A stretch of 64,000 nt of DNA from Ailurus styani (Eukaryota; Chordata; Mammalia; Carnivora; Ailuridae), in contig LNAC01000778.1 in the NCBI GenBank assembly GCA_002007465.1, forward strand, positions 307,673 to 371,672, read 5' to 3'. Positions 35,103 to 47,850 of this stretch are shown piece after piece. The translations under genes were made by a program, and so were the position numbers. Position 1 is the stretch's first letter. Each line of letters begins with the position of its first letter. The notes beneath the pieces were generated by a model, which was not told the origin of the DNA, searched no databases, and worked only from the letters and a program-made list of their open reading frames with translations.

Positions 35103-38100
35103 TGCTTTTTTAAAAGGCTATATTTATAAGTGGTTGTATGCTGCTTTTAAATAGAATATGAGTAAATTAGTCTTTTAAAAATGTGTATTCTATTCTGGTT
35201 TGTTGTTCACTTATGCCAAACATTAAAAAATACAGGGGGGTAGAGGGGGGCCAGAAAGAATTACACGGTAGAAAGTGTATATTCTTTTTGAAGCCTAGAT
35301 GATTGCACTCGGGAATATTTTAGTCGTCTATATGTTTTTGGTTGAGATTCTTTGTTCTACAAATAGAAAGCCACTGCATCTTTACTGTGAACCACATTGA
35401 ATTTCAACTAGTTTGTTTGTATTCAAGTCATCTTTTCTGTGTATTTCAAATTGTTGTGAGCATCTCAAGGTGTTAAACCTTGTTAAGACTGCAGTGTTCA
35501 TTCAGATGTTCATTCATTCCATTCATTCATTCATTCAGAATATTAATGAGATTTTTCCAAGGTGGTTCTACTCTAAAATGTTTTTTAAATATTCTATTAC
35601 TGTTAGCATAGTCTCCGTATATAAAGATTTAATCCTGTTCTTTCCTTTCAGATTACTTCTCCGTTTTTACCTTTGGTAACCCTTTTATTTAGTAGATATA
35701 TATTGATCAGTTGCCACAATATTTTATTTCAACTGGCTATTTCTATTTTTAACCTGGGCACTTTTAATGGATTGCTGTGCCTTAAATGTTATATGTAGCT
35801 GTATGTTAAAGTTATTGGGTAAACAAAGCAGTAAAGGAAAAAGGAAGTTAGTAGTTATGTATCTTCATAAGTTATAAGGCTAAATTATTTTAAGATGGGT
35901 TGTCAAAGAATAAAAAAAGGAAGTAATTAAAATATTAAGGTTAAATTTCTATTAACTTTGTTTACCTACTCTCAGTATTGAGGAAAATGCTTTTTTAGAT
36001 TTGAATATGTAAAGTGGCTGGATTCTGTATCTGTTGACAAAATAGAAGACCTTGCAAATGACTGAATTATTAGAATATTGATAATCACTTATTTCCATTA
36101 TTTTAGGAATATCAATATTCAATATTCATTTTTAAAAATGTATGCTAAATTTTTAATTTGTAACTGGAATTGTTCTTTTGTAATTTAAAAAAGCAGTATA
36201 CATTTTTATAATCTTCTGGTAGTGTTTAAGCTTCACAGGGGGCTGGCTGAGTAGCATGTGAGTTTTGAGTTGCATTTGTATAGAAGTTGAGAGTAATGTG
36301 GTGGAAAATTTTGTTGTGAATTCCTAAAATTTTATGCAAGGCTTTGGTAATGCTAAAAATTAAAATGTTGTTGTGCTACTTTTCATGCATTTTGAAGGTT
36401 GCACAAAAGGATGTTGTTAGAATGCCAACCATGTTGAAAGATAGTGTGCAAGCATACGCACACACAATGTTATTTTAAGCTTCAGACTAAAACCAGAGCT
36501 TCAAACTAAAATTGGAGAGAAGATATTAGCATCAATTGAAACTTGTGGTGGGGGTAAGAAATCATTAATGTAGTGAAATACACAGAGTGGTTTTCTGCCA
36601 AAGAGTTCAAGTATGCTTATGTTGATCATCAAAATATCCCTATGGAGTAGAGGCAACTAAGGCAGAAAGAAGTTTAATGACTTGAAAAAGTCTAGGTAAA
36701 TTAGTAGCAGAGACAGTGTTGGAACTCTGTAACTTCCTTCTCCCTTCCCCCATCTCCCCATAGTTGGCCCCCTCTCTGGAAAATTCTGAAGATACTTGGG
36801 ATTTAAAATTGGATGATCTGGGTTCAGTCATCGCTTATTAGTTATATGACTTTTGGCAAGTCAAGCATTCCTTGGGACACAATATAGCTTTGATTCTTCT
36901 TGTTGAAGTTTATTTCTGTGTTTTCTTTAGCTTTCTGTAATACAGTGTTTCCAAGTTATTCTCAGACTATTTTGAAAAAACAAATTCTATCTCCGTAAGA
37001 AATAATGGCAGCAAAAAAGCTCAGATTTGAACATTGCTCTTTATTCCTTGTCCAAGTAAGTGACTTGTGATTAAGGATGCCCAAGATATCACAAACAACA
37101 ATTATTTTTATTGCACACAACATTTAGTATAGTTTTACTTTTAAAAACCACGAATTGGTTTAGTGATTTATTAGGATAATCCTAACTTCCTTTGTTTTGT
37201 TTTTAACAAAGATGAAAATGTCTAAACCACATGATTCAGAATTAGATTATGTTATTTTCACAAAAAAAATTAGTGTCAGATTACATGTCAGAATTACAGA
37301 GATTCTTATTTCCATAGTAATAAATTTTTACACTTTGCATTTAATATATTTTATATTTATATAGGATACTAATTTTGAACAATTGGTGACTTAAGACCAG
37401 ATTTTATGTTATAAAATAATTTTATAGATTAATTATTAATTAGCTAATTAATAACCTAGAAAAACAGTTTTACCTTGCAAATGATACTTAAGCAACAGAT
37501 ATGAATTTAAGCTCCCAAATATCTCCATTAAAATCTTTTCACCGAGTTCTGGATCTTTTTTTTATAAATATTTTTATTGCATAAGAATTTCAATTCTTAA
37601 CATTTTGATATGGAAGTCTTCAATTTTTTATTGTATACATTTGTTCCTTAAGTTTGAACAGCCATGAATTTGAGAGAGTAATTTGTTGTTCATATTTACA
37701 TTGCACTGTTCATATCAGGTCATTCTTATCCAGCTTGTGTCTGCTTCTGATGCTACTTCTTTGACAATTCTGAGTTTGTAAATAAAAAAAATTCAACTTT
37801 GTGAAATATTGTAATTAGCAATGACTGAAAAGTGCTTTGAAACTGTTTGCAAAATATATATGCAAAAGCAGTTTCTAATTGCTGAAAAATACACTTTTTA
37901 AATTGTATTACTTCAAGGGTGCATTTTCAATGAATACTTAACATAGCTAACTCTCAGCTCTCTCTGATACTAAAGCCCAATGAAGAAAGGATTATTTTGG
38001 TTGAAAGGCAATTCAGAAATTTCATCTGGCTTCTCAACTTTAAATTTCTTTCACAACAAATGTTTTACCAGAAAAATAGAAATGGACCATCTGCTGAAAC

Positions 38101-39235
38101 CTTCATCAAATGGGGAGTAGCCAAGGTAGTAGAGAGTCAACAGTGTTGGTGATTCATTATTGGTATGAGAATAATTGAAAACTGATTTTAATTAGATAAA
38201 GTACGTGCAGAAGAATCATAGACTTTTAACAGAAAAACTCCACAAAATGTTCCTCCCCAGCCTTTCTACTTCACCTAAGTTGGACATTTAAAATTTTTCA
38301 TTTTTACTTTTTACACTATGTATTGGTAAGTCAATTGTCAGCATCACATATATTATAAAAATAAATACGTGGCTTTCCTTTCCATTTTCTCATCCAAACC
38401 TAGATTTTGGGCCATGTTACTATTACTTTTTAATTTCTGTTTGTTGTCCTAATCTTGGCATGTTGTTTTGGGGGCCTTGTCCAAGTTATTAACATCCCTG
38501 CTCCCAGTTTTTTGGGTTTCTATTTTCACTGACTTATCTTCCTCTTTACATTCTTAAATATTATGGATGCTTTTTGTTGATGTTTTTCTCTTATATTTAT
38601 GTCAAAGAATTATACAGTTATATTTGTGCTTTTTTTTTCTTCATTGGCTTCTCTTCTCGCTTTTCTGCTGCTTCATTTTCTTTGTGTAATTCTCCTTTTT
38701 AGTTTATTATGCAGAATCACATTCATTTCTGTGTCCTTAAACCAAGTCAGTCGATGAACTAGATAATATATTTAACGAAGTATGGCAAATCCCCTTGTCG
38801 AGTCCCATGATCTGGTGGGAGATGTGGAATGGTCATGCATGAACTGGTGGTCTGTTACTGAAAATGGTTAGACACATAATTTTTTTTATGTGTAAAGCCA
38901 GAGAATGGTAGAGTTCCACTCTAGATTCAGTAATTCCTGTGGTACTACTTAGGGCACCTGTTTGGGAAAATGGATGCCTTTTCATAGTTCAGTAATAATA
39001 GTTAAAGGCTCTGCTTACTGGTCAGTTTGTGCCATTAAAATACAGTAATATATCTTTAGTTACTGCTACTTCTAGTCTCCATTTAGGGATATACTAGCCA
39101 CAAAGTTCTGCTAATGTCAACAAAAAGTTCTGTTGTGATTTTGATGATAATGCAGACAACTTAAGGATCTATTTGGGGGAGAATTGACTGCTTGCTTAAG
39201 CAGTATTGAGTCTTTACATTTTTGAACATGGTGTC
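35103..39235. other. Repeat-poor intronic sequence upstream of GPR22
   Basis: No gene and no SINEC or young L1 were recognised. Visible features are a short (ATTC)n run at about 35503-35537, MIR-like remnants at about 36580-36860, and several AT-rich palindromic stretches such as 'gattaattattaattagcta' near 37429. Confidence 0.5.
36580..36725 (-). mobile_element. MIR SINE remnant
   Basis: Reverse-orientation MIR features: 'aaatatccctatggagtaga', 'gaagtttaatgacttg', 'aaattagtagcagagaca'. The adjoining 36800-36870 ('gatgatctgggttcagtc', 'gttatatgacttttggcaag') resembles a plus-strand MIR. Confidence 0.55.
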
Positions 39236-39239
39236 TATT

Positions 39240-39850
39240 ATCTTTAGATCTTTGATTTATTTTATCAGTGTTTTATAGTATTTATTTTATAGATCCTGCA
39301 CATATTTTGTTAGATTTGCACCTAATTATTTCAATTCCTTAGTGCTACTGAAGTAGCACTTAATTTTTTGAAACAAAGTTCCAGTTTTTAACTTTAGCCA
39401 TATAGAAATAGGACGGTTTTTTAATTGAGATTGTATCTTGTAACTTTACTAAACTCATATGTTAATTTGGGGGATTTTTAAAAATAAAATCCATGGTATT
39501 TATTCTCTGTACAGGTATTTGATATCTTCTGTAAATAGAGATCATTGACTTCTTCTTTTTTTTTTTTTAAGATTTTTTTTTTTTGACACAGAGAGAGAGA
39601 GATTACAAGTAAGCAGAGAGGCAGGCAGAGAGAGAGAGGAGGGAGTAGGCTCCCTGCCGAGCAGGGAGCCCGATGCGGGCCTCGATCCCAGGACCCTGAG
39701 ATCATGACCTGAGCTGAAGGCAGAGGCTTTAACCCACTGAGCCACCCAGGCGCCCTCATTGACTTATTCTTGAACCATGTGTGACTTTTCTTTCTTGTGT
39801 TACTGTCCTGCTTAGGACTGATACTAGGTTTGATAGGAGTGTATTGGGAG
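39240..39850 (-). mobile_element. Old LINE-1 ORF2 fragment, split by a SINE
   Basis: Reverse ORF2 sequence: 'ttttatcagtgttttatagt', 'agatttgcacctaattattt', 'gatatcttctgtaaatagag'. After the SINE it continues with 'ttcttgtgttactgtcctgc', 'ttaggactgatactagg' and 'gtttgataggagtg'. It stops near 39850 and the same kind of L1 resumes near 43010. Confidence 0.7.
39557..39756 (-). mobile_element. CAN SINE
   Basis: Complete minus-strand SINEC with 14-bp duplications differing at one base (cattgacttcttct at 39543-39556; cattgacttattct at 39757-39770). Confidence 0.95.
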
Positions 39851-42800
39851 AAGTACTGTGCCCAGAGCCCTGAGCATTCCTGAATGTCCTGGGGTATGCT
39901 GGGTATTGCTGGATATACCAAGATTGCAAAGACCTGAGTGTTCTTTATCTGGACCAGTTCTCAGGGTTGTGTTGGAAGCTAGGTTGTGTTTGAGCTATGC
40001 AAAAGCTGCAGACAAAGAGCAGACTTGTTTCTGCTTGTTATAAAAATGGTAGAATTTTAACCTCAATGTTGTTTGGCTGTAGTGCAAATCCACTATATCC
40101 AGAGTATTCACCTAGGCCCCCCTCTGCCAAGAGAACTTGGATGGGAAGGTGAACTGTCACTGACGTGATCCTCTTACTGCTTGCTGTTGTCATGGGTAAT
40201 AAGGTCCTTTCCCGGTGACCCAGGCATCTTATGTCTTCTGCCAGCATCCGTGACAAGAACAGACTAGCTTCATAGCTTGCTAGTAGAGTAAAATCATAGA
40301 CCCGTCATGATTTTTGACAGTTTTGGAATGAGGTCGTGATGTTGACAGAAACATAGCTTCCTGCAAGAGAAAAGACAAGTGCCCTTGTGGGCCAGTTTGG
40401 GGGATATGAGATCCAGTAGCAAATGCTCTTGTTGAAGTGGGAAGCTAGTAGATCTCCTACTGACTTACCTGTTGACGAATATTTAGAGGCTAAGCAGTGA
40501 CAGCTAGAACAGAGCTGCCTGCGTGATGCTCACTCTCTAAGCTAGAGAAGGAAAGAATGTTTTTATGTCAATAAGTGTAAGCCTCTCGGCTCTATGCAAA
40601 AGGTAGTATGGCTGTAGCTGCTGAATCAGGGGGTCCCCGGAACTAAAATAAAAGGTGTCAGCAATGAGGATGAATAGACTGAATACATTATTACTTTCTT
40701 TGTTGACGTTAAGTAGGCAGTTTGAACATATATGTAAGTCTTGCTTCTTGGTGCAGAGCTCCTCTTTGTGCCCTCTGATTCATCTCTTTCCCTTTGACCT
40801 CAGCTGCTTAAGGTAAAGCCTGGTATGGTAGGGAACTTCAAGAATGGGGGTGGGAGAAATTCAAACTTTTACAGCTCTGTTGGATAGGGTGGCCAAGCAC
40901 CAGCCTACCTGGTCTTATGGGGAGAAAACACTCAAGGTGGCAAGGGAAACTGAAGGCTCTGAGGGCTGCACGGTTGGAGCTGTGACAGTGTGCACAGGGC
41001 AAATTCAGGACGCCCAGGCTCTTGCAGGAGCTGGGGGGCACGCGGGAGGAAGTGGCACGGACCCTGGGGTGAGGAGCCAAGCAGAAGAAAAGCTTCCCAC
41101 CACTTCAGTCCTCCTGGGCAGGCTAGCCTCTCCCACTACCCCACTACCATGTACTCCTCATGCTCCCTCCCGGTCAGAAAATAAGGTCTTCTCCTGGAAG
41201 CTATGACTATAGTCCCTTTTGTGTATGTGTTAAATTCTCGGTCTATGTTCTTGCAGGGGGGAAAACAGTCAAATTCAAGAAAAGCTAGAGTGTGTGGGTG
41301 GAGTCTCGGGGCCTGTTCAATATACTGTTGTTCTGGCTTCCTCTGCCAAATGTATATTTGGTATTGCCATTTTTACTTCTACATGCTTACACCGTGAATG
41401 CTTATGAGTTCACAGGAGATTCTCCCTTCGTGGGATGCTGCATGTCCCCTCCCTGAGTGATCCAGCACAAACAATGGATTATCCCTAGAGGAGAGAAAAG
41501 AAAATCAACAGCTGTAGTTAAAGACACAGGGCTGCTAAGGTACTCAGGCCATTTCTTAGTACAGCAGTGCCACCTGCCTGACCCAGCTACCAAGTGCATC
41601 TCTTTCGAAAAGGCCTACTGCTCAGGTCTTGTTAAAACTACACACCTGACCCATAGACTCCTTGCAACTCTTCTGCGTGATACTGCCATTTTGAGGGTAA
41701 GTTGACTCAGACTTGACAGTTAACAAGAAAAGGACCCAAGAAATTGCATTGATCAAATGCAAATGGTTTGTTCAGCGATGCAGCCGGCCTGGCCTTAGTG
41801 TCATCTTGGTGTTGCATGAAGGGGTGGAAGTGACCCTTTTTGGGAGAAACCGTATTTCTTACTTCTGAAATAGCATCTCACTTCTTGGAACAAAGGCCCT
41901 AGCTTAGTGGGACCCTTGATTTTACAGAAGTTTCTGTAAATACCTTGGCTTGGTTCACTTGTGGTTCAGCCCAGAGATAAGCTGATGGTATCCATTTTGC
42001 TGCTGCAGCTTTTCAACCAGTGCCAGCTACAGAAAACTGAGAGTAGATGTCATCACTTGACTCTGTTCTCATAGCTCTGACCAATACACCCCCTGAAGAA
42101 CACTGTAGGTGTGCTTATGGACACTTGGGCTTCTTGGGCTGTTGCCAGTAGCCCAGGCTTCAGGTGTGCCACTTGGAAGATCAACAGATCAAAAACATCT
42201 CTCTTTGGGGCTACCAACTATGGAAATAAATTGTGGCTGTCAGTCAGTTTGGCTTACCCAAGCCTGTACTTCCCAGTTTGCTGCCATTTATACCCAAATC
42301 CATTATTGTTTTGGATATAGCAACATATCTGTCATAACAGACTGGGCAACCATTGTGTCCTGGGTTTTGGGAAAGGGGATTTCTCAACATCCCTTCCCTA
42401 CTTCCACTTGTAGGACTAATTCTTTTTCCTCCCCCGGAGGTATAGGTTTTGCTTTGTTTTGTTTTGTTTTGTTTTGTTTTGTTTTGTTTTGTTTTGTTTG
42501 CTGTTTCCTTCCCACAGCTCTAATGGGTTTTCAGCAGTGTCCAGAGAGTGATAGGATTCGTTGCACTTCCTCTGGTGGTTTCAGCCTTTTCCCCCCCTTG
42601 TATTAGAGATGGTGGAAAGGACCCAGGCTGGACTTTATGCCCTGCTCTCAGTGGCTGCTACGCTCACCACTCCCACTCCAGGAGGGGTGCCTTCCCAGGC
42701 CTTTTACTCTGCACCTAAACTTTTTGTGTGTGTGCATACCTGGTGAGGTTTTTGAAGAAACTTTGTGCACATACGCCTTCTCTTTTTTGTTTGTGGCCTC

Positions 42801-43005
42801 CACAGGTTCTGTATCTCTTGCTAGCACATATTGAGCCTCTAGCAGTTCATTAACAGATTTAGGTGAATTACTTTTACTGGTATCCACTATTGTTTTCCGA
42901 AGGGTGCTCCTGTCCTGTATGTTCTTCAAGGCACCTGTTTTTCCTTAGAGTTTGAGTTGGTTGCGTGCCCTATAACCTCAGCTGTCCTGGCAGCTATTTA
43001 CCATG
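39851..43005. other. Unidentified block of about 3.1 kb interrupting an old L1
   Basis: Sequence on both sides is the same kind of minus-strand L1 ORF2, but this block is not L1 ORF2 and looks richer in GC than its surroundings. I recognise no gene. The longest frame is 165 codons on the plus strand at 42109-42606, with a hydrophobic start and several cysteines; it runs into a (GTTTT)n microsatellite. No LTR pair or target duplication was found. Possibilities are an old endogenous retroviral internal region, an L1 5' region from another family, or a retrocopy. I cannot choose between them. Confidence 0.45.
42456..42499. repeat. (GTTTT)n microsatellite
   Basis: About nine uninterrupted GTTTT units. 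On the minus strand they read (AAAAC)n and could be the expanded tail of a minus-strand retroposon. Confidence 0.95.
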
Positions 43006-45048
43006 ATAATAGATTAATGTCATGACCTACTTGGTCATGGTAGAATACCCAATAAGATATTGCACAATTTTATTTGCAAATATTTTGGTAAACTCTTTTG
43101 TCTGTATATTCATGAGAGATCTTGATCTGCCATTTTCTTTTATTGTAATGTTTTTGTCTGGTTTTAGAATCAGGACAGTGTTGGATTTGTAGAGTGAATT
43201 AAAAATATTTTCTCTTTTTTTAGTTTAAAAAAAAAAACCTGTTAAAAAAAAACCCCAAAGTGTGTAAGATCAAGACCATTCCTTCATTAAGTGTTTGGCG
43301 AATTCAAAAGAGAAGGTATTTGAGCCCAGGAGGTTTTATGCTATTTAAACCTTTTAGTTATAAATTGAAATAATTTACTGGATGATGGATTCAGATTTTC
43401 TGTTTTCTTGTGTCTGTTTCGATAAGTATAGTTTGAATTTTTGTTTATATCATTTAATTTGCCAAATTTATTAACATCCGTTTGTTTTTAACAGTTTCAC
43501 ATTATATTTTAGGATCTGTAGGGTTGGTACTGTATCTCCCTTTCATTACTGATATTGGGCATTTGTATCTTCTTTTTTTTTCAGTTTGCCTAGAGGTATA
43601 TTAATTTTACTAATCTTTTCAAATAACCAGCATTTGGTTTCACTGTTCTTAGTGAACAGTGTTCTTCTTATTTCTATTTTATTGATTTCTGCTCTCACCT
43701 TTAGTATTTTCTTCCATCTACTACTATGGTGAAAGTATCTTTAATAGACTTTAATCTCTTTTTATCTAATATGTGCTCAAGACAGTGTTTTGCTGACGTC
43801 TCACAAAACTGATTATGTAGATCACTCATTTTAGTATGTTCTTTAATTTCCTTTGTTTTTATTTGCTGACACCTGGGTTATTTAAAAGCAATTTTCAATT
43901 TCCAAATATTTGGTAATTTTTCTAATTTTTTGTTATTTACTTCACATTTAATTCCATTAAGAGAACATAACTGGTAAAACTACAGTTTTAAGAATGTATT
44001 TAGGTTTGTTTAATGGCCCAAAATACAGTCTGTCTTGATGAATGTACTGTGTTTGAAAATAATGTGTTTTCTCCCATTGTTGGGCATAGTGTTTTTTAAA
44101 TGTTAAATAGGTCAAGTTGATTGATAACATTGGTCCCATCTTCTCTAGCCTTCCTTATTTCATTTTTGTTTGTTTTACTGGCTTTTTACTGAAAGTAACT
44201 TATTACGGAGAGAAGAGTTGTAAAGTTTCCAACTATAATTCTGGATTGGTCTATTTCTCCTTTGATTTTTTCCAGTTTTTACATCATATATTTCTACTGG
44301 ATATATGAACATTTAAGAGTATTATGAAATGTATGTCTTTAACCCGAATATTCTTGTTTTGACGTCTACTTTGTCTGATTTCAGTGTAGCTACTACAGGT
44401 TTGTTTTGTGGTTTACATCGTATACATATTTTCTCAATCTTTTATTTTTAAACCCTTTGCATCTTTGTTTTAAAGGTATGTTTTTTGCAGATTGTAGTAA
44501 TTTGTTTTGGCTTCTTTTCTATTCTGATTTCTATCTTTTATTTGGAGTATAGAGCATTTACATTCAATGTAATTTTCCACATCATTAGATTTAAGCCCTC
44601 CACTTGACATTTGTTTTGTTTGCTCCATGTGTTATTTGTTCATTTTTTTCTTCCTTTTCTAAGTTCTTTTGGATGGGGTAATTTTTACTATTCCATTTTG
44701 TTTGGATTTTTAGTAACTAATTTTTAGTAATGAATAAATAGAGTAAAATGGAGTAGTAAGTAGTCTACTGGCTTATTATCTATATTTTTTAGTTTTCTTA
44801 TTTTAGTGGCTATTTTAGGTTTTATGATATACATGTTTAACTTATCACACAGTCTATTTATAAATTATAGGTCACATCATATATAATGTTAGATCCTTAT
44901 TATCATATTACTTCCTTTGTCCCTCTTCCATCTTTTGTGCTTTTTTTTTAAAGTTATGCTTTACAAACTTCATTATCGTTACTTTTTGTTTTAAATAGCC
45001 AGTCTTCTTTTAAATAAATTTTTAAGATAAAAATTTCATGTTTATATA

Positions 45049-45328
45049 TAGTTGACTTGTGAACAACATGGGGGTTGGGATGCTGGTCCCCATGCAATGA
45101 AAAATCTGTGTATAAATTTTAATTCCCCCAAAACTTAACTACTAATAGCCCGTTATTGACTGGAAGCCTTAATGATAACATGCACAATTAACACATATTT
45201 TGTATGCTGTATGTGTTGTATGCTGTATTCTTCAACTAAGCTAAAGAAAATACAGTACTGTATTTATAAAAACGATCTGTGTAAGTGGATGTACACAGTT
45301 CAAACCTACGTTGCTCGAGGATCGACTG
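45049..45328. mobile_element. Tigger-like (MER2-type) DNA transposon remnant
   Basis: Inverted ends are 'tagttgacttgtgaacaac' at the left and, read from the other strand, 'cagtcgatcctcgagcaac' at the right. TA dinucleotides flank them (45047-45048 and 45329-45330). The length of about 280 bp fits a non-autonomous copy. Confidence 0.75.
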
Positions 45329-45428
45329 TATTTACGCTTTCTGACACTTTTTTTTTCTAGTACGTCAGATTCTGGTATTTTCCTTTGATATGAAGAACTC
45401 TGAAAAGCAATCAATTAATTAATTAAAT

Positions 45429-45449
45429 TTATTTATTTATTTATTTAGA
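45429..45449. repeat. (TTTA)n short microsatellite
   Basis: About five TTTA units within the old L1. Confidence 0.85.
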
Positions 45450-45772
45450 GTGCAGGCTTTCTGGCAACAAATTCTTTCTGCTATTGGTAAAAACGTGTTC
45501 CTTTTGTTGTTCTTGACTTATTTGCACTTGATGTAGAGAATAATTTTTTTTCTTTGATCATTTAGAAATTATTTTGTTGTTTTCTGGCATATGTAGTTTG
45601 TGATGAGAAGTCTTATCTTTGGTCTTTGTTATGTAGTGTGTTGTCTTCCCCTGTCCCTTTTACAGATTTTATTTCATTCTTTCCTGTGATATCACTGTGT
45701 TGTGCCTTGGTGTGTTTTCTTTGTGTTTCCCTTCCTCCTTTGCTTGGGGCTCACATAGATTTTTGGGTCTGA

Positions 45773-45802
45773 GCTGCTGCTGCTGCTGCTGCTGCTGCTG
45801 CT
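45773..45802. repeat. (GCT)10 trinucleotide repeat
   Basis: Ten perfect GCT units within old L1 sequence. The frame across it (LSCCCCCCCC) has no supported gene. Confidence 0.97.
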
Positions 45803-46205
45803 ATTTGTTCTTGGTTTTTGGCTTTCTTACCAAATTTGAAAAAAATTCGTTCTTCAAATACTTTTTCTTTCTCACATCTTTCCTGTCTTTGGGATTCTGA
45901 TCACATATATTTTAGACTCCTGGTATTGTCACACTTACCACTGATGCTGTGTTCATTTATTTTTTTGTAGTTTCAGTTTGGGTAATTTTGGTTTGCTCTC
46001 ATTTCACGTTCTTCGATCTTTTCTTTTGTAGTAGCTGATCTACCTTGAGGCCTTCCAGTGAATTTTTCAGTTCAAATACTGTGTTTTTCAGCTCTAGAGA
46101 TTTTATGTGATCAATTTTTATAGTTTCCATTTCTTTTTTCACTGTGTTCATGTTTTCCTTAACTTTGTGTTCATAGTTATAATAGCTATTTTAAGATCTT
46201 TGTCT

Positions 46206-46404
46206 TTTTTTTTTTAAGATTTTATTAATTTATATGACAGAGAGAGAGAGATTACAAGTAGGCAGAGAGGCAGGCAGAGAGAGAGAGGAGGGAGCGGGCT
46301 CCCTGCCGAGCAGGGAGCCTGATGCGGGCCTCGATCCCAGGACCCTGAGATCATGACCTGAGCTGAAGGCAGAGGCTTTAACCCACTGAGCCACCCAGGT
46401 GCCC
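46206..46404 (-). mobile_element. CAN SINE
   Basis: Complete minus-strand SINEC with perfect 13-bp duplications (aagatctttgtct) at 46193-46205 and 46405-46417. Confidence 0.95.
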
Positions 46405-46474
46405 AAGATCTTTGTCTCTTAATTCTGTCATCTTTTTGCATCTTGCTAGTTCTAATTTTTTGTTTTGTTTTGTT

Positions 46475-46572
46475 TTTAAAAAGCAATCTCTACATCCAAC
46501 ATGGGGGTCGAACTGAAGACCCCCGAGATGGAGAGTTGCATACTACCCCCACTGAGCCAGCCAGGCTCCCCT
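46475..46572 (-). mobile_element. Old CAN SINE head fragment
   Basis: A reverse tRNA-like head is visible: 'gggggtcgaactgaagaccc' with 'ccactgagccagccaggct'. Confidence 0.7.
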
Positions 46573-46960
46573 CTAATAATTTTTGCTTGGATACTGGCCA
46601 TTGTGTTTGAACATCGTAAATGGATTTTGTTGTCTTCCTGTAAAGAATGGTGCACTTTGTTCTGTCAGGTAGTCAAGTTACTTGTGGATCAGCTTGATCC
46701 TTCTAAGGTTTGTTTTTAAGCCATATGGGGGCAGCTTCACAGGAAACTTTACTGTAAGACTAGTTTAGCCCTACCATTTAGGCATGATCTTTCACAGATG
46801 CATACTGAATGCCCCTGTGTTCAGTGGCATGTCTTCATTTTGGTCTTCAAGCTGTTACATCTTGCAGTATTCTCGTTGTGAACTCTGAGAATTGATCAGT
46901 TTGCAGGCTTTCTGGTTGTTCTTTGGCTTCTTTGAGTCTCACCATATGTTTTCATACCAT

Positions 46961-47679
46961 ATTTTTTTGAAGACTCAAGAAATCCTAAAAACAAATTTCT
47001 GGAACTGTTTCTCTGCTTAGCTTGCCATTTTCTATTATTTTGACCTGCTTCCCCTTACAGTTAACTCAGCCTTCCTTAACTCAGATTTGTCCCTTGAACT
47101 CATCTACAGACTGTTAATTATGCTTTGCTGGGGTTTTCTCTTATGTTGTAAGGGAGTGTGTGTTTAGGCAGAAAGCCTTTATAATTCTAGAGCTCACTTC
47201 ATTTGTTTCCTAAGGGCCACAGCCTTGCTTTTCTGTTGTCCAGGATCTGAAAACAGTAGCATAAAGTTAGTCCAGTTTTCCAGTTGCTAGGGTAAGTCCT
47301 GTACCAATTACTCTATTAGGTTCGAAGCAGAAGTTCCAAATTTGTTTTAAAAACTAATTATCCTATAATTTCTTTTAGTAATTAATTATGAACCGTCTTG
47401 GGGCATTCTTTTTACTGTTGTCTTAAAGTGATTAAACTCTTTGTTTTACTTTTTATGCCTTCTTATGTTACAGTCTAATAATAGGCTGGTGATATTTTGT
47501 GTCCTATAATTCAGAGTCTTTGCATTTAAAATATCTACCCTGGACAGTTTTCTTTCATAAGTACCTCTGTTACTTTTTTTTTCTCCCGTGTTAGAGAAAA
47601 AGATAACAGTGCTGGAGAAAAGATCACATGGCTCTGCAGATTAATGCCTTTGCAAATTTATGTCTTCTGTCATTTCCCC
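46961..47679. other. Unannotated; possibly the 5' flank of the old L1
   Basis: I can support no gene. The sequence may still be L1 5' material, but I could not confirm it. Confidence 0.35.
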
Positions 47680-47684
47680 TTCTG

Positions 47685-47850
47685 CCACAGGTGCTACATT
47701 GACTAGGGATTGGGAAACTTTTCTGTAAGGGGCCAGAGAATAAATATTTTAGGCTTTGTGGTCCACATACAGTCTGTATTGCGTATTATTCTTTGTTTTC
47801 TTACTCTTCACAAATGTGAAAATCAGTCATCATTTTAATGCTCAGTCTAT
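47685..47850 (+). mobile_element. hAT-Charlie-type DNA transposon remnant
   Basis: Contains 'aacttttctgtaaggggcca' followed by 'taaatattttaggctttgtg' and 'ggtccacatacagtctgta', a phrase set typical of a common hAT-family mammalian element. The boundaries are approximate. Confidence 0.55.

Larger units (their letters stand above)
43010..46960 (-). mobile_element. Old LINE-1, ORF2 through 5' regions, with later insertions
   Basis: Minus-strand L1 read from ORF2 ('cctacttggtcatggtagaa', 'tttttgtctggttttagaat', 'ttctattttattgatttctg') through the endonuclease region ('ttgtctgatttcagtgtagc', 'agagcatttacattcaatgt') to ORF1-like sequence ('ctgatctaccttgaggcctt', 'ttcagctctagagattt'). It is interrupted by a Tigger-like element and two SINEs. 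All frames are destroyed. The 5' limit near 46960 is approximate. Confidence 0.7.

Noticed and set aside
37420..37450. AT palindrome 'taattattaattagctaatta'
   Set aside because: A short A/T palindrome in AT-rich DNA is expected by chance. No partner feature suggests a site or hairpin function.
39478..39921. Recurrent short frames with a shared 'GWLSGLKPLPSAQV' peptide (also near 46214-46486 and 59930-60118)
   Set aside because: They are translations of the SINEC consensus on the strand carrying its head. The shared peptide comes from repeat identity and is not a protein family.
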